64,000 bases of DNA from Leifsonia shinshuensis (GTDB taxonomy: Bacteria > Actinomycetota > Actinomycetes > Actinomycetales > Microbacteriaceae). Positions 8,661 to 18,260 of this stretch are shown here, piece after piece (the stretch's first letter is position 1; every line of letters starts with the position of its first letter). The notes beneath the pieces were generated by a model that saw nothing but the letters and a program-made list of their open reading frames with translations, had not been told where the DNA came from and did no database searches. Position numbers and translations under genes: made by a program. The stretch is taken from NCBI RefSeq assembly GCF_031456835.1, contig NZ_JAVDVK010000001.1:2108001-2172000 (forward strand), in the 5' to 3' direction.

Positions 8661-10222
8661 CGATCCGGACACCGCGTCCCGGCCCCCAGCATCGCGTCGA
8701 GCGGGCGGGTTCTCGCGCGCGGACCGCGCACGACCCCGACGCACCCGACGTGCGCACCCCCGCCCCCGGCACGGAGGGGCTCGGCCGTCGCGCGGCACGG
8801 GGAGCGGCCGTCACCCTGGGCGCACAGGGAGGCAAGGTCGTCGTCCAGGTGGCGTCCGTCGTCGTCCTGGCCCGCCTTCTCAGCCCCCACGACTACGGCC
8901 TGATCGCGATGGTCGTCGCCATCATCGGCGTCGGGGAGCTGTTCCGTGACTTCGGGCTGTCGTCCGCCTCCATTCAGGCGCCCGTCGTCACCCGGGGACA
9001 GCGCAGCAACCTGTTCTGGGTCAACGCGGCGATCGGCGCCGTGCTCACCGCGGCGGTCTTCTCGGGCGCCGGGCTGATCGCCCTCGGCTTCCACCAGCCG
9101 GATCTCGTGCCGATCGCTCACGCGCTGGCGTTCACGTTCCTCATCAACGGGCTCGGCACCCAGTACCGAGCGGATCTGGTGCGCCGGATGCGGTTCAACG
9201 CCGTCGCGCTGGCCGACATCGTCGCCCCGTTCCTCGCGCTCGGCGTGGCCGTCGGCTCCGCGCTGGCGGGCTGGGGATATTGGGCCCTGGTGGCGCAGCA
9301 GCTCACCCAGGCCACGGTTCTGCTCGTCGTCCTGGTGATCTCGGGCCGCTGGCTGCCCGGGCTCCCACGGCGCGACGCCCCGATCGGCGCGTTCGTCGCC
9401 TTCGGCTGGAACATGCTCGCTTCCCAGCTGGTGAGCTACATCAGCAACAACATCGACAACATCCTGGTTGGCGCACGCTTCGGGGCCTCGGCCCTCGGCG
9501 TCTACAGCCGCGCCTTCCAGCTCCTGATGACGCCGCTCAACCAGGTGCGCATCCCCCTCACCACCGTCGCTCTTCCCGTCTTCTCGCGCCTGCAGGACGA
9601 CAAGGAGCGGTTCGGCGAGTGGCTCTGCCGCGGGCAGCTCGCCCTCGGTTACACCGTCGTGGCGGGCCTCGCCCTGGTGGCCGGGGCGTCCGAGCCCCTG
9701 ACGTCCCTGCTGCTCGGCGCGCAGTGGGGCGAGGCGGCGCCGATCCTGCGGCTGTTCGCCATCGCCGGGATCTTCCAGATCCTCGCCTTCGTCGGCTACT
9801 GGGCCTACGTCTCGCGCGGGCTGACGGGGGCGCTCCTGCGCTACTCGCTGGTGAGCGCCGCGATCAAGATCGTCTGCATCGTCATCGGATCGTTCGGCGG
9901 TGTGCTCGGTGTCGCGATCGCCTACGCGATCGCACCGGCCCTGTCGTGGCCGCTGTCGCTGTGGTGGCTCGCACGCAACACCGAGGTCCCCACCGCCCGG
10001 CTGTACGCCGGAGCCGGCCGGGTGCTGGCATGCGCCGCGTTCGGCGCGGCGGCCGCCTGGGCCGCATGCACGACGGCCGCCGCCCTGGGCACGGTGGTCC
10101 AGGTGGCGGCGGCCGTCGTGGCGCTTGCGCTCGTCTACGGTGCTGCGGTGCTGCTCATCCCCGCGATCCGGCGGGATCTCTCCGGGGTTATGGCGGCGGC
10201 CCGCATGGTCCGCAGCCGCTGA
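8657..10222 (+). CDS. Lipopolysaccharide/exopolysaccharide flippase (Wzx/TuaB-like, MATE superfamily)
   Basis: A 521-residue membrane protein. After a polar N-terminus of about 50 residues there are some 12-14 hydrophobic helices. The first part reads LGAQGGKVVVQVASVVVLARLLSP, the family hallmark, followed by DYGLIAMVVAI and FRDFGLSSASIQ. It would flip an undecaprenyl-linked repeat unit across the membrane. ATG 8657 overlaps the FrhB-like stop, closing a three-gene coupled unit. The long basic N-terminal extension is unusual for the family; an internal start near residue 40 is possible but lacks a clear ribosome site. Confidence 0.85.
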   Translation: MTIRTPRPGPQHRVERAGSRARTAHDPDAPDVRTPAPGTEGLGRRAARGAAVTLGAQGGKVVVQVASVVVLARLLSPHDYGLIAMVVAIIGVGELFRDFGLSSASIQAPVVTRGQRSNLFWVNAAIGAVLTAAVFSGAGLIALGFHQPDLVPIAHALAFTFLINGLGTQYRADLVRRMRFNAVALADIVAPFLALGVAVGSALAGWGYWALVAQQLTQATVLLVVLVISGRWLPGLPRRDAPIGAFVAFGWNMLASQLVSYISNNIDNILVGARFGASALGVYSRAFQLLMTPLNQVRIPLTTVALPVFSRLQDDKERFGEWLCRGQLALGYTVVAGLALVAGASEPLTSLLLGAQWGEAAPILRLFAIAGIFQILAFVGYWAYVSRGLTGALLRYSLVSAAIKIVCIVIGSFGGVLGVAIAYAIAPALSWPLSLWWLARNTEVPTARLYAGAGRVLACAAFGAAAAWAACTTAAALGTVVQVAAAVVALALVYGAAVLLIPAIRRDLSGVMAAARMVRSR

Positions 10223-10235
10223 GCGATCCGGAGCA

Positions 10236-12902
10236 TCAGCTCCAGGCGCCCAGCTGCAGTGCGCCGGCCGGCTTGCCGATGAGCTGAGCCGTCGCCGCGG
10301 GCAGCGGCTGAGCCAGCGCCGAGGTGAGCGACGCGACCAGCGGCAGCGGGTCGAAGCCGCTCGTCAGGACGCTCTGCCCGTCGAACGACCGCGACGTGCG
10401 GTCCTGGCCGGTGGCCGACGTGAACTCCGCCAGCGACCCGTAGACGGCCGGGTTGCCCGCGCCGCGCGACCAGATGATCAGCCACGACGGGTCTCCGGCG
10501 GAGGTCCGCTGGTAGACGTTGCCGTTCAGGGTGATGCCCATCTGGGCGGCCGAACGCTCGTGGCTGTAGTCCTCGACCGCGAGCACGGCGTTGCCGGTGC
10601 TGTTGGAGAGCACGTTGTTCACGACGCTGATGTTGCCCGTGATCCAGGTGACCGTCGGGTCCGGCAGCTTCTGCCGCGGGTCGTGACCGGCGGTGGAGAG
10701 GTCGCTCGCCCGGCGGAAGCCCTGGGTGATGTTGATGTCACGGGCGTTGCCGGTGATCGTGTTGTTGCGGATGTCCGCGCCGTTGGTGTCGCTGACGAGG
10801 ATGCCGGCGATGCCGTTCTGCGCGATCACGTTGTTGGCGATCGCGAACTTCGCGGAGATCTCGGCGACCAGGCCGTTGCCCGAGTTGCCCACGATGTCGC
10901 TGTTGGCGATCTTCGCGTCGTACACCGACTCGTCGAACCACAGCGCGTTGCCGTCGTTGTTCAGGAAGTTGCTGTTCAGGACGGTGATGTCGCGGGCACG
11001 GGCGACCTTGAACCCACCGGCGACCGGCGCGCGGTTGAAGTGCTCGGTGTTGTTGTGGTCGGCGAGCATGCCGTTGACCTTGAGGCGGTCCGAGTAGGTC
11101 GCCTGCGCACCCAGCATGCCGTTGCGGGCGACCGTGACGCGGGTCAGGGTGCCGTCCGTACCGCCGATGGCGAGTCCGGTCGTGGCGTTGTCGGTGATGG
11201 CGACGTTCTCGATGGTGGCCCGGTTGGCGTACACCTGCACGGCGCCCATGTCGGGCACGGAGGGCGAGTACCGGCGGATGCCGATGCCCTTCAGCGCGCT
11301 GCCGTCGCCGAGCACCACGAACGCCTTGACGGTGTCACTGGCGCGCAGCTCGTGGCCCGACGGGTCGGAGCCGAGCACCAGCTGGTGAGCGCCCTCATCC
11401 ACGTAGAACGTGCCGGCCGTCACCGCGGAGCGGGAGGAGACCTGCTTCAGCGCGCGGCCGTCGAGGAACAGCTGGTCGGGGTGCGCGGCCATCGGGTAGG
11501 CCGGGTTGACGAACTGCCAGCCTGCCGCCGTGCCGTCGGGGGCGCCCCGGTCGTACGTGGGGCTGTCGTCGAAGTTGACGTTCCAGCTGCCGGCGACCCA
11601 GGCGGAACCCGAGTGGGCCCAGTTCGACACCGTGCGGCTGCCGTCGAACCAGACGGCCTCCTTCGGGTACGACTGGATGGTGACCTGCTTGCCGCGCGGG
11701 ATGGTCACGGTCTCGTGGTACGTGCCGCCGCGGACCACCACGGTGGAACCGGACGGAACCGCGTCCACCGCGTGCTGGACGGTCTTCCAGGGGGCGGACT
11801 CGGTCGACCGCGACACGCCGTCGCTGCCGTTCGTCGCCACGAAGTAGGCACCCGCGGGGACGGCGTAGGACGTGCTGCCGATCGGCGCGGCGCCGGTCGC
11901 GGTGCGTGCGGACGACTGGTCGATGCTGGTGTCCGGTCCGGTGGTCGGGGTCGACCCGGGGTCGGTCACCGGAGGCTGCGGAGCAGTCACCGGCGGAGCG
12001 GGCGTCGTCGTCGGCGTGGGCGTCGGAGTCGGCGTCGTGGTCTCGGTCGGGGTCGGCGTCGGCGTGACGACCGGTCCCGGGTCGCCCGGCTGCTCGACCT
12101 CGAGGGCCGCGGCCTTCAGGTCGTCGAAGCGCACGGGGACCGCGGTGGAGCTGCTGGAGACGTAGCTCCACAGTCCGATGCCGCCCGGGTGGGTGAGCCG
12201 GTCGATGGAGTTGTCGCCCGCGGTGACCTGCCAGTCCGGCGTCGTCGTGGACGCGACCCAGGCACGGGCGCTCAGTGCAACCGTGTCGGTGCCGGTGGCC
12301 CGGAGCTCCAGGCGGATGGGCTGGCCGGCGGCGACCGAGGAGACGACGACCTTCTCAGCGGCGACGACGGTCTGACGCGCGGTCGAACCGTTGACGCGGA
12401 TGATGGAGAGCAGACCGCGCTTGGCGGAGTCCACCCGGAAGCTGGCCTGGTAGTACGCGCCGGCCGTGGAGCGGACCTGCACGCCGGAGTAGACGCCGTT
12501 GCCGCTGGCGGGGACGGACGGGAGCACGACCGTGGTCGCAGCATCGACATCCGACGCCGTCGCGGACGGCAGGGTGGCGTTCAGTGACGCACCGGGCCGC
12601 GGAACGGCCTGGGTGCCGGCGGCGGAGCCGACCGAGAAGGCCGCTGCGCTGCTCACGCTGTACGCGCCGCCGATCGGGGCAGCGCCCCAACCGCTCTGCG
12701 CGGTGCGGTCGAAGCTGTCGGCGGCGATCTGCCGGGCGGCGACATAGGTGGGTTGGGCGGCGAAGGCGCCGGCGGCGGTCACGCCGACAGCGGTGGCCGC
12801 GACGGCCGCGCTGGCCGCTAGTGCGATTCCGGTTCGCAGGCGCGCTTTCTTCGCGCCTGCCGTCCGAGGGGTCTCGATACGGTGGGCAGGGTGTCGGGAC
12901 AT
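10236..12902 (-). CDS. Secreted right-handed beta-helix repeat protein
   Basis: An 888-residue secreted protein. A Sec signal peptide (basic start, hydrophobic stretch about 24-47, cleavage near AFA-AQ) leads into a jelly-roll-like domain (about 55-265). Next is a Pro/Thr-rich linker (about 270-320), then a parallel beta-helix domain (about 340-830). The helix begins with YFVATNGSDG and WKTVQHAVDAVPSGSTVVVRGG and contains repeating IENVAITDN and IANNVIAQNGIAG strands. The layout matches polysaccharide lyases or glycosidases with DUF1565/pectate-lyase-like helices. Placed right after the flippase, it may trim or bind the exported polymer; substrate and catalytic residues are not identifiable by eye. 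Confidence 0.8.
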   Translation of the reverse strand: MSRHPAHRIETPRTAGAKKARLRTGIALAASAAVAATAVGVTAAGAFAAQPTYVAARQIAADSFDRTAQSGWGAAPIGGAYSVSSAAAFSVGSAAGTQAVPRPGASLNATLPSATASDVDAATTVVLPSVPASGNGVYSGVQVRSTAGAYYQASFRVDSAKRGLLSIIRVNGSTARQTVVAAEKVVVSSVAAGQPIRLELRATGTDTVALSARAWVASTTTPDWQVTAGDNSIDRLTHPGGIGLWSYVSSSSTAVPVRFDDLKAAALEVEQPGDPGPVVTPTPTPTETTTPTPTPTPTTTPAPPVTAPQPPVTDPGSTPTTGPDTSIDQSSARTATGAAPIGSTSYAVPAGAYFVATNGSDGVSRSTESAPWKTVQHAVDAVPSGSTVVVRGGTYHETVTIPRGKQVTIQSYPKEAVWFDGSRTVSNWAHSGSAWVAGSWNVNFDDSPTYDRGAPDGTAAGWQFVNPAYPMAAHPDQLFLDGRALKQVSSRSAVTAGTFYVDEGAHQLVLGSDPSGHELRASDTVKAFVVLGDGSALKGIGIRRYSPSVPDMGAVQVYANRATIENVAITDNATTGLAIGGTDGTLTRVTVARNGMLGAQATYSDRLKVNGMLADHNNTEHFNRAPVAGGFKVARARDITVLNSNFLNNDGNALWFDESVYDAKIANSDIVGNSGNGLVAEISAKFAIANNVIAQNGIAGILVSDTNGADIRNNTITGNARDINITQGFRRASDLSTAGHDPRQKLPDPTVTWITGNISVVNNVLSNSTGNAVLAVEDYSHERSAAQMGITLNGNVYQRTSAGDPSWLIIWSRGAGNPAVYGSLAEFTSATGQDRTSRSFDGQSVLTSGFDPLPLVASLTSALAQPLPAATAQLIGKPAGALQLGAWS

Positions 12903-12979
12903 AGAGGGGTGCTATCCAAACGTCGGGTAGTACGAACGGGAGTGGCAGGGGAGACCAGTTCCTGCCGAGGTTGAAGGCG

Positions 12980-13009
12980 ACCCTAGCAAACGCCGCGGCG
13001 AGGTGCCAG
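12980..13009 (-). promoter_or_regulatory. Candidate sigma-70 promoter of the beta-helix gene
   Basis: On the minus strand CTGGCA (13009-13004), an 18-base spacer and TAGGGT (12985-12980) with a TGC extension form a plausible promoter about 80 bases before the start at 12902. The rest of the gap to 13118 is unremarkable apart from an AT-rich patch at 13011-13030. Confidence 0.45.
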
Positions 13010-13118
13010 GTCAAAATCAACCAATCTAACAGCGTGAGACCGTAGCACGCCACGCCGGGAATCACCCCCTTTCGGGTGTGGTCGCGGCCACGCCCGGCGC
13101 ATCGGAGAGAATGGTGGG

Positions 13119-13694
13119 ATGTCCGCACACGATCCGTTCCGGGTCCTCGCGCTCTGCACGGGGAACATCTGCCGATCGCCCGCGATGGAAGCGCTCCTCG
13201 CCACAGAATTGGCGGATGACCGGCGCTTCCGCGTCGAGTCGGCCGGCACGGAGGCGATGACCGGCTGGTCGGCGGACCCGCCGATGGCCCGCCTGCTCGA
13301 GGCGAGGGGTCTCGACGTCCGGGGCCACCGTGCGCGGCAGGCGGATCCTCCGATGCTCGAGCGGGCGGATCTCATCCTCACCGCCACCTTCGCGCACCGC
13401 GAGTGGGTGGCTTCCGCTGCGCCGCGCGCCGCCCGCCGGGCCTTCACCCTGGCCGAGTTCGCCCAGCTCTGCGGGGCGGCCCCCGGTGACACGACCCCGC
13501 GCGAACTCGTCGCCTGGGCCGCGTCGCACCGGCCGCCGAGGCCGCTGGGCCGCGGGCGTTCGACGCCCCGGGGCGGTGCGGAGGGGGACATCGTCGACCC
13601 GTACGGGCGCTCGAAGGCCGTCTTCGAACAGTCCCTCGCCCAGCTCACCCCCCTCGTCGAGACGGTCGCGGAGGCCCTGCTGAGCCGCGTCTGA
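13119..13694 (+). CDS. Low-molecular-weight protein tyrosine phosphatase (Wzb-like)
   Basis: A 191-residue cytoplasmic phosphatase. The P-loop CTGNICRS is at residues 13-20 with nucleophile Cys13 and Arg19. The general-acid Asp lies in IVDPYGRS, about residue 158. In many bacteria such enzymes dephosphorylate the tyrosine kinase that controls polysaccharide polymerisation, which fits its place at the end of this glycan locus. The kinase partner is not in the window. It is about 30-40 residues longer than typical, the extra being an Arg/Pro/Gly-rich insert before the DPYG motif. Confidence 0.88.
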   Translation: MSAHDPFRVLALCTGNICRSPAMEALLATELADDRRFRVESAGTEAMTGWSADPPMARLLEARGLDVRGHRARQADPPMLERADLILTATFAHREWVASAAPRAARRAFTLAEFAQLCGAAPGDTTPRELVAWAASHRPPRPLGRGRSTPRGGAEGDIVDPYGRSKAVFEQSLAQLTPLVETVAEALLSRV

Positions 13695-13713
13695 TCAGGA
13701 TCCGATCCCCCTG

Positions 13714-13751
13714 GTGACAAATCCTCACTAATCCGCCAGAATGGTGAGGAT
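13714..13751 (+). promoter_or_regulatory. Promoter with overlapping inverted repeat upstream of the cytidylyltransferase
   Basis: GTGACA (13714-13719), a 17-base spacer and CAGAAT (13737-13742) form a good sigma-70 promoter. A perfect 8-base inverted repeat, ATCCTCAC (13721-13728) and GTGAGGAT (13744-13751), brackets the -10 box. It is either an operator or a hairpin at the start of the transcript. AAAGGGGGGA then precedes the GTG start. Confidence 0.5.
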
Positions 13752-13775
13752 ATCTCAACCAAAGGGGGGAAGCCC

Positions 13776-14198
13776 GTGACCCGACGCGTCGGCTACGCCG
13801 CAGGGGCGTTCGATCTGTTCCACATCGGACACCTGAACATCCTGAAGCACGCCAAGAGCCAGTGCGACTACCTGATCGCGGGCGTCGTCTCCGACGAGAT
13901 GCTCGAGCTCACGAAGGGCATCAGCCCGGTGATCCCCCTGGCGGAGCGGCTCGAGATCGTGCGCAGCATCGAGTACGTCGACGAGGCGGTCGCCGAGACC
14001 GTCCCCGACAAGCTCGACACCTGGCGCGAGCTCCGGTTCGACGTGTTCTTCAAGGGCGACGACTGGCGCGGCACCGAGAAGGGCCTGCGGCTCGAGCGTG
14101 AGTTCGCCGCGGTCGGCGTCGAGGTCGTGTACTTCCCGTACACGATGACCACGTCGTCGACGCAGCTGCGGCAGGCGCTGGCGGTGCTAGCCGGCTGA
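13776..14198 (+). CDS. Glycerol-3-phosphate cytidylyltransferase-like protein (TagD family)
   Basis: A 140-residue nucleotidyltransferase that would join CTP (or ATP) to glycerol-3-phosphate or a related polyol phosphate, giving CDP-glycerol for teichoic-acid-like polymers. GAFDLFHIGHLNIL holds the H-x-G-H active site (residues 16-19), FFKGDDWRGTEKG is the central loop, and TMTTSSTQLR matches the S-S-T-x-x-R nucleotide motif. GTG 13776 follows a strong AAAGGGGGGA site. The product could feed the CDP-alcohol transferase at the left edge; that link is inference. Its end overlaps the convergent peptidase gene by 12 bases. Confidence 0.85.
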   Translation: MTRRVGYAAGAFDLFHIGHLNILKHAKSQCDYLIAGVVSDEMLELTKGISPVIPLAERLEIVRSIEYVDEAVAETVPDKLDTWRELRFDVFFKGDDWRGTEKGLRLEREFAAVGVEVVYFPYTMTTSSTQLRQALAVLAG

Positions 14199-15236
14199 GC
14201 CGTCCGGCTCCTCGGCGTCGGGCCCATCGGCGTCCGTCGCGTCGTCCTGCTCGGCCGCGTCGTCCTGCTCGGGCGCTTCCTTGCCGGCGAAACGGTCGGT
14301 CGCCTCGATCAGCGCATCCAGGATGCCCGGCTCGTCGAAGGCGTGCCCGGCGTCCGGGATCATGTGCAGGTCCGCCTCCGGCAGTGCACGGTGCAGGTCC
14401 CAGGCCGTCATCGGGGGCGTGCAGACGTCGTAGCGGCCCTGCACGATCACCGTCGGGATGCCCGCGAGCTTCGGCGCATCCCGGATCAGCTGGCCCTCCT
14501 CGAACCACCCGCCGTTCATGAAGAAGTGGTTCTCGATGCGCGCGAAGGCGACGGCGTAGGCCGGCTCGGTGAACGACTCGACGAGCTCCGGACGCGGCAG
14601 CAGGGTGATCGTGGACGACTCCCAGCGCGACCACGCCACCGCGGCGGGCTGGTGCACCGCCGGGTCCGGGTCGGAGAGCAGGCGCTGGTAGGCGCGCATC
14701 AGGTGCGACCGCTCCGCCGGGGGTACGGGCTCGACGAAGCCCTCCCACAGATCGGGGAACAGTGCCGCGGCGCCGCCCTCGTAGAACCAGTCCAGCTCCT
14801 GCGCGCGCAGGGTGAAGATCCCGCGCAGCACCAGCTCGGTCACACGGTCGGGATGCGTCTCCGCATACGCGAGGGCCAGCGTGCTCCCCCACGAACCGCC
14901 GAACACCTGCCAGCGGTCCACCCCCAGGTGCTCGCGCAGCCGCTCGATGTCCTCGACGAGGTGCCAGGTGGTGTTCACCGCGAGGTCGGCGTCCGGCGCG
15001 CTGGCGTGCGGGAGGCTGCGTCCGCACATCCGCTGGTCGAACAGCACGATGCGGTAGAGCTCCGGATCGAACAGGCGCCGGTGCGCCGGGGTCGTCGCGC
15101 CGCCGGGGCCGCCGTGGAGGAACACGACGGGCTTGCCGTCCGGGTTGCCGCTCACCTCCCAGTAGAGCTGCTGGTCGTCGCCGACCTCCAGCATCCCGCT
15201 GTCGTGCGGCTCGAGCTCCGGGTAGAGGGTGCGCAT
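14187..15236 (-). CDS. pip: Proline iminopeptidase
   Basis: A 349-residue alpha/beta-hydrolase (peptidase S33) that releases N-terminal proline from peptides in the cytoplasm. HGGPGG (41-46) is the oxyanion motif and GGSWGS (113-118) holds nucleophile Ser115. The acid Asp is in QGRYDVCTP and the catalytic His in DAGHAFD. The core matches the usual length of about 315 residues; the last 30 residues are an Asp/Glu/Ala-rich tail with a repeated AEQDD motif, unusual and probably disordered. The gene stands alone. Confidence 0.92.
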   Translation of the reverse strand: MRTLYPELEPHDSGMLEVGDDQQLYWEVSGNPDGKPVVFLHGGPGGATTPAHRRLFDPELYRIVLFDQRMCGRSLPHASAPDADLAVNTTWHLVEDIERLREHLGVDRWQVFGGSWGSTLALAYAETHPDRVTELVLRGIFTLRAQELDWFYEGGAAALFPDLWEGFVEPVPPAERSHLMRAYQRLLSDPDPAVHQPAAVAWSRWESSTITLLPRPELVESFTEPAYAVAFARIENHFFMNGGWFEEGQLIRDAPKLAGIPTVIVQGRYDVCTPPMTAWDLHRALPEADLHMIPDAGHAFDEPGILDALIEATDRFAGKEAPEQDDAAEQDDATDADGPDAEEPDGSAG

Positions 15237-15262
15237 TCCGCCAGGCTAGTGCCCGGGGCCGC

Positions 15263-15934
15263 TCAGCCGGCGTCACCGCGCTCGATGGATGTTCGCAGCG
15301 CGCCACCGGCGACCGGGTCGCGGCCCAGCAGCCACGCCTGGAGGGCGGCAGCGGGCCATTGGCCGGAGCGCAGGTCGAGACCGCCGTCGGGGATGAAGCC
15401 GGCGACGTGGCGGAGGCGGCCGATCACGTCGAGGAGCGCGATGGTCGCGGCGACCCGCGGGGCCGGGTGGTGGTCCACCGCGAGCGAGAAGCGGAGGGCG
15501 TCGCGCAGTGCCTCCTCCTCGTCGGACCGGAGGGCCGGGTAGGCGGGCGCCACCGGGTGGCCGAGGAAGGTCCGCGGACGCTCGGCCAGGATGCCGCGGC
15601 CGACGAGGGCGTCGAGGATGCCGTCGGTCAGCGCCAGGCCCGCAAGCCGGGCCACCCACCACTCGTCCTTTTGAGGCGGGCATGCCGCCACCTCGTCGAG
15701 GATGCGGTGGAGCGTGAGATCGAGGCGTCGTGCTCGGGATGCACGGGCTCCGCCGGCCACGACCACCCGTTCGCCCGCGTCGAGGTCGATCGCGCCGTCC
15801 ACCGCCAGCTCGGCGAGCGCACCCGCCGCGAGCAGGGCGTCGAACGTCCCCGCCTCGACCGCGCGTCGGCCGTCGGAGTCGCGCAGCAGGAGCAGAGCGA
15901 TCCCCTCGGGGACCGTCAGAGTGGAAGGGGACAT
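15263..15934 (-). CDS. GPP34 (GOLPH3-like) family protein
   Basis: About 223 residues of the GOLPH3/VPS74-like fold, which in eukaryotes binds phosphoinositides on the Golgi. Bacterial homologues are common in actinobacteria, with an unknown role. TVPEGIALLLLRDSDG at the start, a helical core with DGILDALVGRGIL, and late DVIGRLRHVAGFIPDGGLDLRSGQ support the call. ATG 15934 follows AAGGGG very closely; the frame stays open to 16000, so the start is uncertain. It is flanked by peptidase genes with no obvious functional link. Confidence 0.72.
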   Translation of the reverse strand: MSPSTLTVPEGIALLLLRDSDGRRAVEAGTFDALLAAGALAELAVDGAIDLDAGERVVVAGGARASRARRLDLTLHRILDEVAACPPQKDEWWVARLAGLALTDGILDALVGRGILAERPRTFLGHPVAPAYPALRSDEEEALRDALRFSLAVDHHPAPRVAATIALLDVIGRLRHVAGFIPDGGLDLRSGQWPAAALQAWLLGRDPVAGGALRTSIERGDAG

Positions 15935-16016
15935 ACCCCTTGAGACGCGGCCGGGCCCCGTTCGTGACGCCGTCGGGCTCCTTCTGGACGCCGTCGACAC
16001 CGACGCCCGGTGACGC

Positions 16017-16904
16017 TCAGAGACGTGAGGCCGGAACCGAGAACGTGTCGCAGGCGGCGGCGCCCTGACGGAAGCCGGTGGTGAACCAGCGCTGACGCTG
16101 CTCCGCCGAGCCGTGCGTCCACCCCTCGGGGTTCACGCGTCCCGTGGCTGCCTTCTGGATGCGGTCGTCGCCGACCGCGGCAGCCGCACTGAGCGCGTCG
16201 GCGATCTGCGCATCCGTGATCGGCTCGAGGAAGGTGCGCCCGTTCTCGTCCTTCGTCGTCGACGCCGCGCCCGCCCAGCTCCCGGCGAAGCAGTCCGCCT
16301 GCAGCTCGGTGCGGACGCTGTCCGACGCCGGTCCGGTCTCGCGGCTGGTGTGCTGGTCCATGATCCCGGAGATGTTCTGGATGTGGTGGCCCCACTCGTG
16401 CGCGACGACGTACATCTCGGCCAGCGGGCCGCCGCTCGCGCCGAACCGCGACCGCAGCTCGTCGTAGAAGCCGGTGTCGACGTACAGGGTCCGGTCGGGC
16501 GGGCAGTAGAACGGCCCCACCGCGCTCGTGGCTCCGCCGCATCCGGTGCTGGTCTGGTCGGTGAACAGGATGAACTGCGGCGACTCGTAGCTGCCGCCGA
16601 GGCGCGGCAGCTCGTCCGCCCAGTACGTGTCGAGCGAGGCGGCCGCTCCCTTCATCCGGCAGTCGACGCTCGCGTTCGCCTCGGCGCCCGTCGTGCAGGC
16701 CACCTCCTGGTCGCCCGTCCCGATCTGCTGGGTGCTGCCGCCGGAGTCGCCGCCGACGAGCCCGGTCACGTCCACGCCGAGCAGCTGGGCGATTAGGAAC
16801 ACCGCGATCGCGCCGAGGCCGACGCCTCCGGCGGCGATCCCAGTGGTGCGGCCACGGCGGCGGACCTTGCCGCCGCTGATGTCGGCATTCGGATCGAACG
16901 TCAT
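16017..16904 (-). CDS. Neutral zinc metallopeptidase (YpfJ-like)
   Basis: A 295-residue membrane-anchored metallopeptidase of the YpfJ/neutral zinc metallopeptidase family. A short basic N-terminus precedes one transmembrane helix (about 22-42), then an outside domain. VVAHEWGHHIQNI holds the HExxH-type zinc site; ELQADCFAGSWA carries the third ligand region, and the late FTTGFRQG is family-typical. Substrates are unknown; a role in envelope maintenance is inference. The start at ATG 16904 (MTFDPNADISGG) matches the common N-terminus. The longer reading to 16991 would overlap the divergent mdh start. Confidence 0.85.
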   Translation of the reverse strand: MTFDPNADISGGKVRRRGRTTGIAAGGVGLGAIAVFLIAQLLGVDVTGLVGGDSGGSTQQIGTGDQEVACTTGAEANASVDCRMKGAAASLDTYWADELPRLGGSYESPQFILFTDQTSTGCGGATSAVGPFYCPPDRTLYVDTGFYDELRSRFGASGGPLAEMYVVAHEWGHHIQNISGIMDQHTSRETGPASDSVRTELQADCFAGSWAGAASTTKDENGRTFLEPITDAQIADALSAAAAVGDDRIQKAATGRVNPEGWTHGSAEQRQRWFTTGFRQGAAACDTFSVPASRL

Positions 16905-16972
16905 GGGCACACCGTACGCCGCGGCGCGCGGCCGGTCTCGGGGCTTGCGCGGTCGCCCGGGCTGCGGTTTAG

Positions 16973-17986
<1,014 letters not shown>

Positions 17987-18007
17987 CGCGCGCGTTCGCG
18001 AGCTCAC

Positions 18008-18062
18008 GATTTGTGCCAAATCGCGGTATTCGCGTCGCCATAACCACGATTTGGCACAAATC
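18008..18062. repeat. 55-nt composite palindrome, subtype 1 (copy 1)
   Basis: Left arm GATTTGTGCCAAATC (18008-18022) and right arm GATTTGGCACAAATC (18048-18062) are exact reverse complements, and each is itself a 6-3-6 dyad. The 25-base centre carries a further GCGGTA...TAACC pairing. It lies in the 274-base gap 17987-18260 between mdh and the acyl-CoA oxidase-like gene, which are convergent. Confidence 0.9.
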
Positions 18063-18080
18063 GCACCCGGCGGCGCGCGA

Positions 18081-18135
18081 CATTCGTCACGAATGAACGC
18101 ACCGGCGCCGCGGTTGCTGCCATTCGGCACGAATC
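18081..18135. repeat. 55-nt composite palindrome, subtype 2 (copy 1)
   Basis: CATTCGTCACGAATG (18081-18095) and CATTCGGCACGAATC (18121-18135) stand exactly 40 bases apart, the same register as subtype 1. The element sits between two subtype-1 copies in the same gap. Confidence 0.85.
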
Positions 18136-18160
18136 CTGCGCGGCGGGCGGGAACGCGAGA

Positions 18161-18215
18161 GATTTGCGCCAAATCGCGGTTATGGGAGCGCCATAACCAC
18201 GATTTGGCACAAATC
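18161..18215. repeat. 55-nt composite palindrome, subtype 1 (copy 2)
   Basis: GATTTGCGCCAAATC (18161-18175) and GATTTGGCACAAATC (18201-18215) are 40 bases apart. The centre pairs as CGGTTATGG with CCATAACC, giving one long hairpin. It lies 46 bases past the stop of the leftward oxidase gene. Confidence 0.9.
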
Positions 18216-18260
18216 GCGCGACCGGGCCGGGGCGAGCGACGCGACGCCGCCCGCCAAGCC

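Noticed and set aside
11985..12075. Short GTCGGCGTC-like tandem repeats
   Set aside because: They encode the Pro/Thr linker of the beta-helix protein.
9900..12587. Very long plus-strand open frame of about 895 codons opposite the beta-helix gene
   Set aside because: It is antisense to a gene with a clear signal peptide and domain pattern; its translation is Arg/Val/Asp-rich low complexity with no motif, a common artefact in high-GC DNA.
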